Position numbers and translations under genes: made by a program. From JAALLB01 sp017643495 (lineage in GTDB: Bacteria > Pseudomonadota > Alphaproteobacteria > Rhizobiales > Rhizobiaceae), in NCBI GenBank assembly GCA_965216105.1, contig OZ244147.1:558001-622000 (forward strand): 64,000 nucleotides of DNA. The letters are read 5' to 3'. The notes under the pieces were generated by a model. It had not been told where the DNA came from. It worked only from the letters and a program-made list of their open reading frames with translations, and made no database searches. This document shows positions 1 to 8,418 of this stretch, piece by piece. Every line of letters starts with the position of its first letter. Positions within the stretch are counted from its first letter, which is position 1.

Positions 1-117
1 CTGGAAAACCCTTCCCATTTCACGACTGGTGGCAAGGTCTACCGCATTTGCCTTCGGGCGATTGAGGGTGACCTTGAGTATTCCTCCCTCACGATGCACA
101 TCAACAGGTCCGGTCAT
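1..117 (-). CDS. Enoyl-CoA hydratase/isomerase (crotonase) family protein, N-terminal fragment
   Basis: Only the first 39 codons lie in the window; the gene runs off the left edge. The translation starts MTGPVDVHREGGILKVTLNR and continues with PKANAVD, the typical first strands of the crotonase fold. The ATG (115-117) overlaps the stop of the upstream acyl-CoA ligase by four bases (ATGA), so it is the next gene of the same operon. In this neighbourhood a CaiD-like crotonobetainyl-CoA hydratase is the natural reading. That is an inference from context, because the active-site region is not visible. Confidence 0.8.
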   Translation of the reverse strand, partial: MTGPVDVHREGGILKVTLNRPKANAVDLATSREMGRVFQ

Positions 118-2180
118 AAGCTTGCTCCTTTGACAATCAGTGCGTCAACAGCCACAGCACCGTGTTCCAGTGCCATGAGCGGGTTTACGTCAAGTTCGAT
201 CAGGTCGGGATGGTGAATGCAATAGTCTTGCACAGCTTCCACTGCATCAAGAAGTGCATTGATGTCGGCAGAAGGCTTGCCGCGATAGCCTCGAAGCACC
301 TTCGAAATTTTCAGGCGCGCCAGGGCCTTGCCGATATCATCCCGACTTGAGGGAATAATGAGGGATACCGTGTCATCAAGAAGTTCGGTCATGATGCCGC
401 CAGCTCCCAGTGTCAGCAAAAAGAGCCCTGTTTCATCACGCGTGATCCCGATGATCAATTCTGCCAGCGGGCTGGTTACCATTTCCTCGACAAGGAACCT
501 CGAGAGGCCGGGCATGTTTTCGGCTGCTTCAAGCACTTCGTCCGGAGAATTCAATGCGGTTCTGACAGCGCCTGCCTCACTCTTGTGTGCGATTCCAACG
601 CCTTTCAGCACCAGCGGAAATGAAAGCTTGCTGCAGGCTTCACGAATTTCCTGCGGTGTATTTGCCAGTACGGCTTTTGGAAAATGCAGCCCGTAAGAAG
701 ACAGTTCGTTTTTCGAGCTTGCTTCATCCAGTGCAATCGCAGATCTCGCAATGCCGGACATATTGTCCGGGCTGGGTGTTCCTTGCAGTGCCGGGCTCGT
801 TGAAAGGTTTTGGTATTCTCCAGCACGAATAGCGGCGTCAATTGCTTCAATCATTTCCTCCATGCCAAGAAGGGGGACGATACCTGCTGCAACCAGTTCA
901 TCGCATCTTTGTTCACTCAGGTTTTCAGGTAGTGTTGCCAGAAGTGCCGTTGGAGCGTTTGTAATCTCCCGGGCCCTGCAAATGGCACGAAGCGGGCCCT
1001 CCCAGGCAGATGCGTCACACCGGGTCTCATGCGGCATGTCCATGATCAGGACATTGAGGTCAAACCTATCCTCCAGAACTGCCCGGTAACACTCGAACAG
1101 CTGATCTTCATCGTTCCAGATATAGGTGTGGTAATCGAGTGGGTTGGCAACCGATACCATTGGGCCAAGTACCTGTTTCAGCTTGCGGTACCCCGCCTCG
1201 GAAAATCCGCGAAAGTGAATATTGCTTTTGTCTGCCATGTCGGAAACAAGCCCTGCTTCTCCGCCCGAGCAGGACATGGAGGACACTGCATTGCCGTGAA
1301 GCGGTCCACACAGGTGAAGGATTTTGAGCGTTTCAAGAAACACGGCAACCGAATTTACCTCTACAAACCCCAAACGGCGCATCAAGGCAGAAGAGGCAAC
1401 TGCATTTCCGGCGAGCGAGGCGGTATGGGTCATGGTTGCCAAACGGGATTTTTCAGATTTTCCTGTTTTCAAAGCAACAACCGGCTTTCCCATTTCATGT
1501 GCCCGGGATGCGAACTGTTCCAGTTCCCGGATATCCCCGAACCCTTCAATGTAAAGTCCGATTGCCGATACCCTGCCATCTTCAAGCAGAGATGCGGCTA
1601 TATTGCTTAATCCTGTCTGTGCCTGATTTCCCGCGGCCACTACATGGCTGATTGGCAAACCGCGTTTCTGCATGGTCATGTTGATGAGCACATTTGAGGA
1701 CTGGCCGATGATTGCAACGCCGCGCTCCACCGGTCTCCCGCCATGCTGGTCCGGCCACAGTGTTATGTTGTCCAGATAATTCAGCAAGCCATAACAGTTG
1801 GGGCCGAGTATCGGCATGTCTCCGGCTGCATCCACGAGTTCTTGCTGGAGGTTGGCACTTGTGATGTCTTCCTGACCGCTTTCAAGAAAACCTGATGCAA
1901 AACAGGTAGCCCCGCCTGCGCCCATTTCCGACAAACGTCTGACGGCCCCAATCGTGAGGTTTCTGTTCACCCCAACAAAACTGGCATCGGGTGGCTCGGG
2001 TAACTCATCCACTGAGCGGTAGCAGGGAATGCCCAACATATCATTTCTGGATGGATGAACAGGCCATATTTTCCCCCCGAAAGAACTTTTCTGAAGCTGC
2101 ACGAGCACGTTCTCGGCCCAACTGCCTCCAAACAGCGCAATGGATTTCGGTTTCAACAGGCGAGAGAGGTCGCGGCTCAT
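114..2180 (-). CDS. ADP-forming acyl-CoA synthetase (acetyl-CoA synthetase family)
   Basis: A 688-residue single-chain NDP-forming CoA ligase, which joins a carboxylic acid to CoA at the cost of ATP to ADP and phosphate. Order of domains: CoA-binding Rossmann domain (about 1-130, GGSWAE and LGPNCYG motifs), two succinyl-CoA-synthetase-like domains (about 150-450) with the phospho-histidine candidate His252 in MTHTASLAG, and a C-terminal ATP-grasp domain (about 480-685, KGVGIAHKSEAGAV). It overlaps the preceding DUF2161 gene and the following crotonase gene by four bases each. With an acyl-CoA dehydrogenase and a crotonase in the operon, it may activate gamma-butyrobetaine. The usual enzymes for that step are AMP-forming (CaiC) or a CoA-transferase (CaiB), so this role is inference. 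Confidence 0.85.
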   Translation of the reverse strand: MSRDLSRLLKPKSIALFGGSWAENVLVQLQKSSFGGKIWPVHPSRNDMLGIPCYRSVDELPEPPDASFVGVNRNLTIGAVRRLSEMGAGGATCFASGFLESGQEDITSANLQQELVDAAGDMPILGPNCYGLLNYLDNITLWPDQHGGRPVERGVAIIGQSSNVLINMTMQKRGLPISHVVAAGNQAQTGLSNIAASLLEDGRVSAIGLYIEGFGDIRELEQFASRAHEMGKPVVALKTGKSEKSRLATMTHTASLAGNAVASSALMRRLGFVEVNSVAVFLETLKILHLCGPLHGNAVSSMSCSGGEAGLVSDMADKSNIHFRGFSEAGYRKLKQVLGPMVSVANPLDYHTYIWNDEDQLFECYRAVLEDRFDLNVLIMDMPHETRCDASAWEGPLRAICRAREITNAPTALLATLPENLSEQRCDELVAAGIVPLLGMEEMIEAIDAAIRAGEYQNLSTSPALQGTPSPDNMSGIARSAIALDEASSKNELSSYGLHFPKAVLANTPQEIREACSKLSFPLVLKGVGIAHKSEAGAVRTALNSPDEVLEAAENMPGLSRFLVEEMVTSPLAELIIGITRDETGLFLLTLGAGGIMTELLDDTVSLIIPSSRDDIGKALARLKISKVLRGYRGKPSADINALLDAVEAVQDYCIHHPDLIELDVNPLMALEHGAVAVDALIVKGASL

Positions 2181-2860
2181 TTAAGCCTCTCCAGTTCGGT
2201 GGCATAGCTGGACATTGCTTCGATCCCCTTGGGGGTGACGGCGTAGATGCCTCTCTCCACCCTTTCAAACCACCCGTAATGGTCATCGGCCATGATGTTG
2301 CGCGCCCGGTTCACTCCGCATGCATTGGCAACCAGGGAGGCTTTGCTTGGTCCGTTGCCATGCAGATACAAGAGGCAGCGCAGGGCATCCTGCCGGTAGG
2401 TTGTCATCACCTGTATCCGGGTTGATGATCCACCCTGATTGGGATCGCCCACCCGATGCTGGAACTCCTTCAGCATCCGGTTCTGGCGTGTCTTTGACTT
2501 GCGGGGAAAATATGGTCCCGGATCAAGTTGTACATCAGCCCGGTCGAGGGTCTCGGGAACCGTGATCAGTCCGATACCCAAACGTCTGCACAGGGACCGG
2601 TTTGCGACGAAGGATTTCCAGCCCGCCCGCCCTTTCCATTCCGGAATTGCAACATAGACAAGGTCGGTAACTTTCAGCCGTTCCGTTGCCTGATGCAAAA
2701 GAGTGAGAGAGAAAGCTGTTTTCAGTTCCACAATCACCGGCGGCTCCTCTCGCCTGACAGCCATGATGTCCGCAGCGCCAATCTCGGCCTTGACGTCATA
2801 GCCTTGTGTTTCGAGCAGGTTTTTTACCGGCGGATAGAGGTCAGTTTCCCGCAGGGCCAC
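2177..2860 (-). CDS. DUF2161-family protein with PD-(D/E)XK nuclease-like core
   Basis: A 227-residue protein of the DUF2161 family (putative phosphodiesterase). The N-terminal part shows the PD-(D/E)XK pattern: an Asp in GAADIMAV about residue 30, then VIVELKT with the E-x-K pair. The C-terminal third, about 155-225, looks like a winged-helix segment (DALRCLLYL, SKASLVANACG, GIYAVTPKGIEAM). GTG is the likely start, three bases after the acyl-CoA dehydrogenase stop, and the gene ends in a four-base overlap with the CoA ligase. Its place inside a catabolic operon is unexpected for a nuclease fold. I do not know its function; a nucleic-acid role is suggested only by the fold. Confidence 0.75.
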   Translation of the reverse strand: MALRETDLYPPVKNLLETQGYDVKAEIGAADIMAVRREEPPVIVELKTAFSLTLLHQATERLKVTDLVYVAIPEWKGRAGWKSFVANRSLCRRLGIGLITVPETLDRADVQLDPGPYFPRKSKTRQNRMLKEFQHRVGDPNQGGSSTRIQVMTTYRQDALRCLLYLHGNGPSKASLVANACGVNRARNIMADDHYGWFERVERGIYAVTPKGIEAMSSYATELERLK

Positions 2861-2863
2861 GGA

Positions 2864-4027
2864 CTATGCTCCCAAAGGTCTCAACAGGGCGCGGCTGATG
2901 ATGTGCCGCTGGATTTCAGAGGTGCCTTCCCAGATGCGTTCTATACGGGCATCCCGCCAGATGCGTTCGAGCGGTAGCTCGTCCATGACACCCATGCCGC
3001 CGTGGATCTGGATTGCTTCGTCGGCCACGAAAGCGAGCATTTCTGAAGCCTTGAGTTTGGCCATTGCCATGTCTGTATCGCTACAGGTGCCTGCATCGTA
3101 TTTCCAGCCCGCTTCCCAAGTGAGAAGTTCCGCGGCCTTCATCTCCATCGCCATGTCGGCAAGTTTGAACGACACGCCCTGAAACTTGCCGATCTTCTGG
3201 CCAAATTGTTCGCGCTCTGCACACCATTCGACGGCATGTCCGAAGGCACGCTCTGCGCGCCCGAGGCAGGTGGCTGCGACCTGTAGCCGGGTCGCGCCGA
3301 GCCAGTCATTTGCCACCTCGAAACCCTTGTGCAACTCGCCGAGCATGTTCTCCGCCGGTACCCGACAATCGTCAAATTCGAGGATCGAGTTCGTATAGCC
3401 GCGGTGCGAAACATTGTTGTAGCCATCGCGAACGGTATAACCCGGTGTGCCCTTGTCGACGAAAAAAGATGTGATCAGTTTTTTCTTGCCGCGAGATGTA
3501 TCCTCTTCTCCAGTCGCCACGTAACAAATCGTGAAGTCGGCGATATCGGCATGGCTGATGAAATGCTTGGTGCCATTGATGATCCAGTCATCGCCGTCCT
3601 TCTTTGCAGTTGCTTTCATGCCGCGAAGGTCGGAGCCTGCGCCGGGTTCTGTCATTGCCATGCAGTCCCACTTCTCGCCACGAACGCAAGGGTAGAGATA
3701 TTTCTCGCGTTGTTCGGGTGTGCCCGCGCACAGAATGTTTGAGGGCCTGGCAACGCCTGTCCAGTGCAGGGCATAGTTGGCCTTGCCGAGTTCCTTCTCG
3801 TAAAGAAGCCAGGTCAGTGTATCGAGACCGGCCCCGCCGAACTCTTCCGGAATATTGGCAGCATAAAGCCCTGCCTCGATAGCCTTCTTCTGGATATCGC
3901 GAACGCGGTCCATATCAAGATGACCGGTGCGTTCCACCTCTGCCTCGTGCGGATAGAGCTCCTTCTCCGCGAAAGCCCTGGTGGTGTCGACGATCATTTG
4001 TTGTTCTTCAGTCAGGGCGAAATTCAT
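2864..4027 (-). CDS. Acyl-CoA dehydrogenase, candidate gamma-butyrobetainyl-CoA dehydrogenase
   Basis: A full-length (387 aa) FAD-dependent acyl-CoA dehydrogenase, which makes the alpha,beta double bond of acyl-CoA thioesters and passes electrons to ETF. It has the family signatures AMTEPGAGSDLRGMKATA in the middle domain and QIHGGMGVMDELPLERIWRD near the C terminus. The catalytic Glu is expected in IWEGTSEIQR. The start overlaps the carnitine dehydrogenase stop by four bases. In size and setting it resembles CaiA/crotonobetainyl-CoA reductase relatives. In aerobic rhizobia the same fold oxidises gamma-butyrobetainyl-CoA to crotonobetainyl-CoA. The substrate is inferred from the operon only. 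Confidence 0.88.
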   Translation of the reverse strand: MNFALTEEQQMIVDTTRAFAEKELYPHEAEVERTGHLDMDRVRDIQKKAIEAGLYAANIPEEFGGAGLDTLTWLLYEKELGKANYALHWTGVARPSNILCAGTPEQREKYLYPCVRGEKWDCMAMTEPGAGSDLRGMKATAKKDGDDWIINGTKHFISHADIADFTICYVATGEEDTSRGKKKLITSFFVDKGTPGYTVRDGYNNVSHRGYTNSILEFDDCRVPAENMLGELHKGFEVANDWLGATRLQVAATCLGRAERAFGHAVEWCAEREQFGQKIGKFQGVSFKLADMAMEMKAAELLTWEAGWKYDAGTCSDTDMAMAKLKASEMLAFVADEAIQIHGGMGVMDELPLERIWRDARIERIWEGTSEIQRHIISRALLRPLGA

Positions 4028-5460
4028 CGCATGCTCTCCGGTTTTGGCAGACGTGTCTGGGCCTCGTGCAGGGCGGCCATTTTGGCAGCCATGTCCGGTC
4101 CCGGCTCACAGGAGCGCCGGGTTTCCAGCGAAACATGAATCAACAACTGGTTGCAGGTGCAAAGAAGGTCACCCGGTGAGCCATCGTCGTTCGCCCGGTG
4201 CATCTCGTGATACATGCGCAATTTCTTGCCCTCTGCCTGAAGAACCTGCGTCATCACGGTAATGCGTTCGCCGGGGTGGGTCTCGTTTCTGAACTGGATA
4301 AGGTTTTCGACCGTGAAGAAGGAGAGGCCGCCGGCTATGTATTCGGGTGTTGCGCCGATCATGGCCATCACCGTATCACCGGCATCTGAGAATACCTGGC
4401 CGTAACGACTTTCGTTCATGTGGCCATTGTAATCGGTCCAGTCGATCGGGATGACGCGGTTCAGGGTGCTGAGCGGCTTGGCGATATCACTCGGCAAACC
4501 GGGTTTCGTGCGGGTTTCGTAATTGGCAAGGATTGCACCTGCGCCCCAGTTGCGTGCCTTCAACCCGCGCAGGATGGTAACCAGATTGTCGTCACGCTTG
4601 CGCTCCAGTTCGCGGATGGAGTACTGGCCGGATTGTTCATCGGACTGGCTGGCAATCTTCTCAACCAGCGCGTCGTCGAGTTCGGGAACGTCCATGAGTT
4701 TCGTCCATGGCCAGGAAAGGCATGGGCCGAACTGCTCGATGAAATGCTTCATGCCTGCTTCGCCGCCGGCCACGCGATAGGTCTCGAAGAGACCCATCTG
4801 CGCCCAGCGAATGCCGAACCCGTAGCGGATGGCGTCATCGATTTCCTGCGTTGTCGCAACCCCGTCCTTGATCAGCCACAGCGCTTCGCGCCAGACTGCT
4901 TCAAGAAAACGGTCGGCTATATGGGCATCGATTTCCTTGCGCAGAACAAGACCGTGCATGCCAAGCGTTTCCAGGACCGATTTCGCCTGTGCAGTCGTCT
5001 CCGGTTCGCCGACAAGTTCGACAAGCGGCAGAAGGTAGACAGGATTGAACGGGTGGGCGACGAAAATCTGCGCTGCATCGGTAGCCCCTTCCTGCAATTG
5101 AGAAGGCTTGAAACCGGAGGTCGACGAACCAATGAGCGCGTCATCTTTGGCATGTTTCTGGATTTCCGCGAAAACCTTGTGTTTGAGGTCAAGGCGCTCT
5201 GGAACGCTTTCCTGTATCCAGTCTGCACCGGTAACGGCTTGCGCGATAGAGGTGGCCAAACTCAGGGTACCTTCTTTAATGATCATGTTTTCAGACAGCG
5301 CGGGAAGGGAGCGTTTTGCATTGTCCAACACTTCGCCGATCTTGCGTTCTGCTTCAGGGTCGGGATCGTGGATTTTGACGTCCCAGCCATTGAGCAGGAA
5401 CCGCGCTGCCCATCCGCCGCCGATCACACCGCCACCGATGATTGCAGCCGTCTTCTTCAT
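4024..5460 (-). CDS. lcdH: Carnitine 3-dehydrogenase fused to betainyl-CoA thioesterase domain
   Basis: A 478-residue fusion. Residues 1-320 are a 3-hydroxyacyl-CoA-dehydrogenase-type NAD enzyme (AIIGGGVIGGGWAARF at the N terminus, VAHPFNPVYLLPLVE in the middle). Residues about 335-478 are a hot-dog thioesterase (PIDWTDYNGHMNESRYGQ). In the known pathway the dehydrogenase oxidises L-carnitine to 3-dehydrocarnitine, BKACE cleaves it with acetyl-CoA to betainyl-CoA plus acetoacetate, and the thioesterase releases glycine betaine. The ATG at 5460 is preferred because the glycine-rich loop then starts at residue 9. Eleven extra codons upstream would overlap the preceding GNAT gene further; the chosen start overlaps it by four bases. 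Confidence 0.9.
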   Translation of the reverse strand: MKKTAAIIGGGVIGGGWAARFLLNGWDVKIHDPDPEAERKIGEVLDNAKRSLPALSENMIIKEGTLSLATSIAQAVTGADWIQESVPERLDLKHKVFAEIQKHAKDDALIGSSTSGFKPSQLQEGATDAAQIFVAHPFNPVYLLPLVELVGEPETTAQAKSVLETLGMHGLVLRKEIDAHIADRFLEAVWREALWLIKDGVATTQEIDDAIRYGFGIRWAQMGLFETYRVAGGEAGMKHFIEQFGPCLSWPWTKLMDVPELDDALVEKIASQSDEQSGQYSIRELERKRDDNLVTILRGLKARNWGAGAILANYETRTKPGLPSDIAKPLSTLNRVIPIDWTDYNGHMNESRYGQVFSDAGDTVMAMIGATPEYIAGGLSFFTVENLIQFRNETHPGERITVMTQVLQAEGKKLRMYHEMHRANDDGSPGDLLCTCNQLLIHVSLETRRSCEPGPDMAAKMAALHEAQTRLPKPESMR

Positions 5461-5984
5461 TGTGTTTTCTCCGTTGTAAGCGGCTTTTGCCACCAGCCGA
5501 CATCATGCCATTGGCCGAATTTGTATCCGACCTCACGGAAAATGCCGGCTTTCTTGAAACCGACTGTTTCATGCAGGCGAATGCTGGGCTCGTTTGGAAG
5601 GGCTATTGCAGCAAGGGCGGTATGAAATCCCTGATCGCCAAGTCGGGAAAGAAGTTGCCCATAAAGCAGTCTGGCAATACCTTTGCGCTGCTCCGCTCGG
5701 CTTACATAAACCGTTACCTCAGCAGACTTGGCATATGCCGGGCGAGGACGATAGAAACTGCCATAGGCATAGCCGGCAATGATGTTGTTCCTGATAGCAA
5801 CAAGGTAGGGATGCGTTCTGGAACAGGTTTCAATCCGATTTGCCATTTCTTGCGGACAGGGCGGTTCGGTTTCAAATGAAATTGCCGTTTCCATGACAAT
5901 CGGACGATAGATATCGGCGATGCCAGAAGCGTCATCCGCCCTCGCCGGGCGTATCAGGCAGTCGTCCATCATTGCCTGATTCAT
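5457..5984 (-). CDS. GNAT acetyltransferase, phosphinothricin/methionine-sulfoximine type
   Basis: A 175-residue GCN5-related acetyltransferase of the Pat/Bar/MddA group. Visible features are the N-terminal IRPARADDASGIADIYRPIV, the acetyl-CoA loop region SRAEQRKGIARLLYGQLL (Q/R-x-x-G-x-A pattern), and the C-terminal RLHETVGFKKAGIFREVGYKFGQWHD, which is typical of this subgroup. Such enzymes acetylate phosphinothricin, methionine sulfoximine or similar amino-acid analogues. The gene sits inside the carnitine operon, between the small membrane protein and the dehydrogenase, with a four-base overlap downstream. Whether it has a role in betaine catabolism or is a passenger cannot be told. Confidence 0.82.
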   Translation of the reverse strand: MNQAMMDDCLIRPARADDASGIADIYRPIVMETAISFETEPPCPQEMANRIETCSRTHPYLVAIRNNIIAGYAYGSFYRPRPAYAKSAEVTVYVSRAEQRKGIARLLYGQLLSRLGDQGFHTALAAIALPNEPSIRLHETVGFKKAGIFREVGYKFGQWHDVGWWQKPLTTEKTQ

Positions 5985-6031
5985 GGTTTGGTTTCCGGAA
6001 TTGGTGAGCCGCCATGCTTCATGTCATTGCC

Positions 6032-6376
6032 TCAGGAGAATATGATGAAAGCCACCAAGGACGGAATGATGCAGACCAGTGCTGCAACCCAACGCTCAAT
6101 ATTCTTGTTGGAATGCCAGCCTCGCCATTGCGCCCCTGTCAGTCCTGCAACGAGGGTGGTTAGCAGTAACGGTGTCCAGACAGATACCCACAAGGTGCTG
6201 ATTTTTTCGGCATTGTCTGCGGTGGCAGAGAGAAATGAATACCAGTGAATGGCGATGATCACTGCTGATCCACCCCATAACCACCAGGCAAGCTTCCTTC
6301 CCTGCTTCATCAGTACAATGGCAAGGCATGCGACGGGACCAAGAAAATAGACGACTCTGAGTATAGCTATTGGCAT
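6032..6376 (-). CDS. Small integral membrane protein of unknown function
   Basis: A 114-residue hydrophobic protein with four probable transmembrane segments (about residues 2-20, 31-50, 64-86 and 94-113). I do not recognise a family. The ATG at 6376 was chosen because it begins the first hydrophobic segment (MPIAILRVVYFLG). Reading further upstream would run into the BKACE coding sequence, which stops at 6387. The gene is co-directional with the carnitine operon, ten bases downstream of BKACE. No charged transport motif is visible, so a transporter role cannot be claimed. Confidence 0.6.
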   Translation of the reverse strand: MPIAILRVVYFLGPVACLAIVLMKQGRKLAWWLWGGSAVIIAIHWYSFLSATADNAEKISTLWVSVWTPLLLTTLVAGLTGAQWRGWHSNKNIERWVAALVCIIPSLVAFIIFS

Positions 6377-6386
6377 GTTCTGAAGC

Positions 6387-7301
6387 CTAGTTGCGCGGCG
6401 GGCGTTTTTCCAGATTGAGGCGTTTTCGCACTTCGCCGGGCCCAATTACCTTTGCACCCATGTTTTCGATTATGGTCGCGGCGCGTTCAACGAGTTGGGC
6501 GTTTGTCGCCAGCTCGCCCTTTCCAAGCCACAAATTGTCTTCCAGTCCTACGCGCACATTACCCCCGGCAAGAACCGCTGCCGCCACATATGGCATCTGG
6601 CTGCGTCCAAGACTGAAAGCCGACCAGTGCCAATCTGAAGGCACATTGTTGACCATTGCAAGATAGGTGTTGAGATCATCAGGTGCCCCCCACGGTACAC
6701 CCATGCATAGCTGGACGAGGGCGGGTGATTTAAGGACACCTTCTTCAACCAGTTGCTTGGCGAACCACAAATGGCCTGTGTCGAAAGCCTCGATCTCCGG
6801 GCAGACGCCAAGCTCCGTCATCATGCCGCCCATCGCCCGCAGCATGCCGGGTGTGTTGGTCATGACGTAATCTGCCTCGGCAAAGTTCATCGTGCCGCAA
6901 TCAAGCGTGCAGATTTCCGGCAGACACTCTGCAATATGTGCGACACGCTCGCTGGCGCCGATCATGTCGGTGCCAGCATCCTTCACCGGAAGCGGCTGTT
7001 CCACATTGCCAAAGGTGATATCCCCGCCCATGCCGGCTGTCAGGTTCAAAACCACATCGACGTCCGCATCCCTGATCCGGTCTGTGACTTCACGGTAATA
7101 TTCAAGCTTTCTGGACGGTATTCCTGTTTCAGGATCGCGGACGTGGCAATGCACGATCGCTGCTCCTGCGCGGGCAGCATCAATGGCTGAATCGGCAATT
7201 TGCTCTGGTGATCTCGGGACATGATGTGAACGGTCCTGGGTTGATCCGGAACCGGTCACGGCACAGGTGATGAACACTTCCCGATTCATTTCCAATGGCA
7301 T
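6387..7301 (-). CDS. BKACE-family beta-keto acid cleavage enzyme (3-dehydrocarnitine cleavage)
   Basis: A 304-residue beta-keto acid cleavage enzyme (DUF849/BKACE, founder Kce of lysine fermentation). These metal enzymes transfer acetyl-CoA onto a beta-keto acid, giving acetoacetate and a new acyl-CoA. The N-terminal TCAVTGSG and the metal-binding IVHCHVRDPETG are clear. First gene of the operon that contains carnitine dehydrogenase, it fits the BKACE subgroup that converts 3-dehydrocarnitine to betainyl-CoA. A good ribosome site (AAGGAG) lies seven bases before the ATG at 7301. It is divergent from a CdhR-like activator. Confidence 0.88.
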   Translation of the reverse strand: MPLEMNREVFITCAVTGSGSTQDRSHHVPRSPEQIADSAIDAARAGAAIVHCHVRDPETGIPSRKLEYYREVTDRIRDADVDVVLNLTAGMGGDITFGNVEQPLPVKDAGTDMIGASERVAHIAECLPEICTLDCGTMNFAEADYVMTNTPGMLRAMGGMMTELGVCPEIEAFDTGHLWFAKQLVEEGVLKSPALVQLCMGVPWGAPDDLNTYLAMVNNVPSDWHWSAFSLGRSQMPYVAAAVLAGGNVRVGLEDNLWLGKGELATNAQLVERAATIIENMGAKVIGPGEVRKRLNLEKRPPRN

Positions 7302-7350
7302 TTCATACTCCTTGTTGTGTTCTCATACTCGGGCAATCAGAAGTTCATGT

Positions 7351-7383
7351 TTGACAATTATCAATGAAAAATTGACAATAATC
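7351..7383. promoter_or_regulatory. Tandem TTGACAAT-A/T-ATC repeats between BKACE and cdhR-like gene
   Basis: TTGACAATTATC (7351-7362) and TTGACAATAATC (7372-7383) are direct repeats exactly 21 bases apart, which is two helical turns. The first copy is also an imperfect palindrome (TTGA-C-AATT-A-TCAA). The spacing fits the paired half-sites bound by AraC-type regulators such as the adjacent GlxA-family protein. Caution: each copy begins with a perfect -35 hexamer, so one may simply be a promoter element. Confidence 0.5.
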
Positions 7384-7388
7384 GTATT

Positions 7389-8351
7389 ATGAACTCGCTA
7401 GCTGCACAAAAACCATTGTCTGTACAAGTTCTGGTGCTGCCAGAATCCTCCATGATGTGTGTTGCTTCGGTACTTGAGCCAATGCGTGCGGCCAATCGTG
7501 TTTCGGGCAAAACCCTTTACCACTGGACGCTTACCAGTCTGACCGGTGAAGCTGTCAACATGACATGTGCTGTGCCCCTCATTGTCAATGCCGGGTTTGA
7601 TGGCAACAGCCGGGGAGATTTTCTTGTCATCATCGCGGGTTTCAATCAGCACAGGCATGTTTCTTCATACAATCTGGCACGGATCAGGAATGCCGCTTCG
7701 GGCTTTGGTCGCGTTGCAGGTGTTGAAGCGGGTACCTGGATACTGGCACGAGCAGGCTTGTTGAACGGCAGGCAAGCAACAACGCACTGGGAAGATTTTG
7801 AAGCATTTGCGAACGCAAACCCGGAAATTGATGTTCGTCTGGACCGTCACATCACAGACGGAAAATACGTCACTTGCGGAGGGGCTGCCCCCGCGTTTGA
7901 CATGATGCTGGGATTGATCCGTGATCAGCACGGCCCGGCAATTGCGATGGAGGTTGCAAGCGTGTTCATTCATGATGACGCGCATGTGCAAAGCGAAGGG
8001 CAACCACTGATCGCGCTTGGCAAGGTTGCTTCCCGGGAACCGCGCCTGCGAAAGGCAGTGCGATGCATGGAGGAGGCTGTTGAACAGCCCTTGCCGATTG
8101 GTCTGATTGCCGAACGTATCGGTGTTTCAACCAATACACTTGAAGCCATGTTCAAACGGCATACGGGGATGACACCCGGCAAGTTTTATCTCAATCTGCG
8201 CCTGAAAGCGGCAAACCGGCTAATTCTGGACAGCAGTCTCTCGTTTCAGGAGATTGCAGTTCGCAGCGGGTTCAATTCGCTTTCTGCCTTCTCGAGGGCA
8301 TATTCCCGGGAATTTGGAAGGTCGGCCAGCAAGGCGCGTCAGGCTACCTGA
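7389..8351 (+). CDS. cdhR: GlxA-family AraC-type activator, CdhR-like
   Basis: A 320-residue regulator with an N-terminal DJ-1/PfpI-like (class I glutamine amidotransferase-like) domain (about 10-190, SMMCVASVLEPMRAANRVSG) and a C-terminal AraC double helix-turn-helix (about 215-315, GLIAERIGVSTNTLEAMFKR and EIAVRSGFNSLSAFSRAYSR). This is the architecture of CdhR and GbdR, the carnitine- and betaine-responsive activators of Pseudomonas. It is divergent from the BKACE-led operon with an 87-base gap that holds paired repeats. It most likely activates that operon when carnitine or dehydrocarnitine is present. The symbol rests on architecture and context. Confidence 0.82.
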   Translation: MNSLAAQKPLSVQVLVLPESSMMCVASVLEPMRAANRVSGKTLYHWTLTSLTGEAVNMTCAVPLIVNAGFDGNSRGDFLVIIAGFNQHRHVSSYNLARIRNAASGFGRVAGVEAGTWILARAGLLNGRQATTHWEDFEAFANANPEIDVRLDRHITDGKYVTCGGAAPAFDMMLGLIRDQHGPAIAMEVASVFIHDDAHVQSEGQPLIALGKVASREPRLRKAVRCMEEAVEQPLPIGLIAERIGVSTNTLEAMFKRHTGMTPGKFYLNLRLKAANRLILDSSLSFQEIAVRSGFNSLSAFSRAYSREFGRSASKARQAT

Positions 8352-8418
8352 AAGAGTGTTTTGCCGATGGTTGTGGCTGGAAGGTTATCGCTCAGCCACC
8401 GGCCCTGAATGCAAATGG

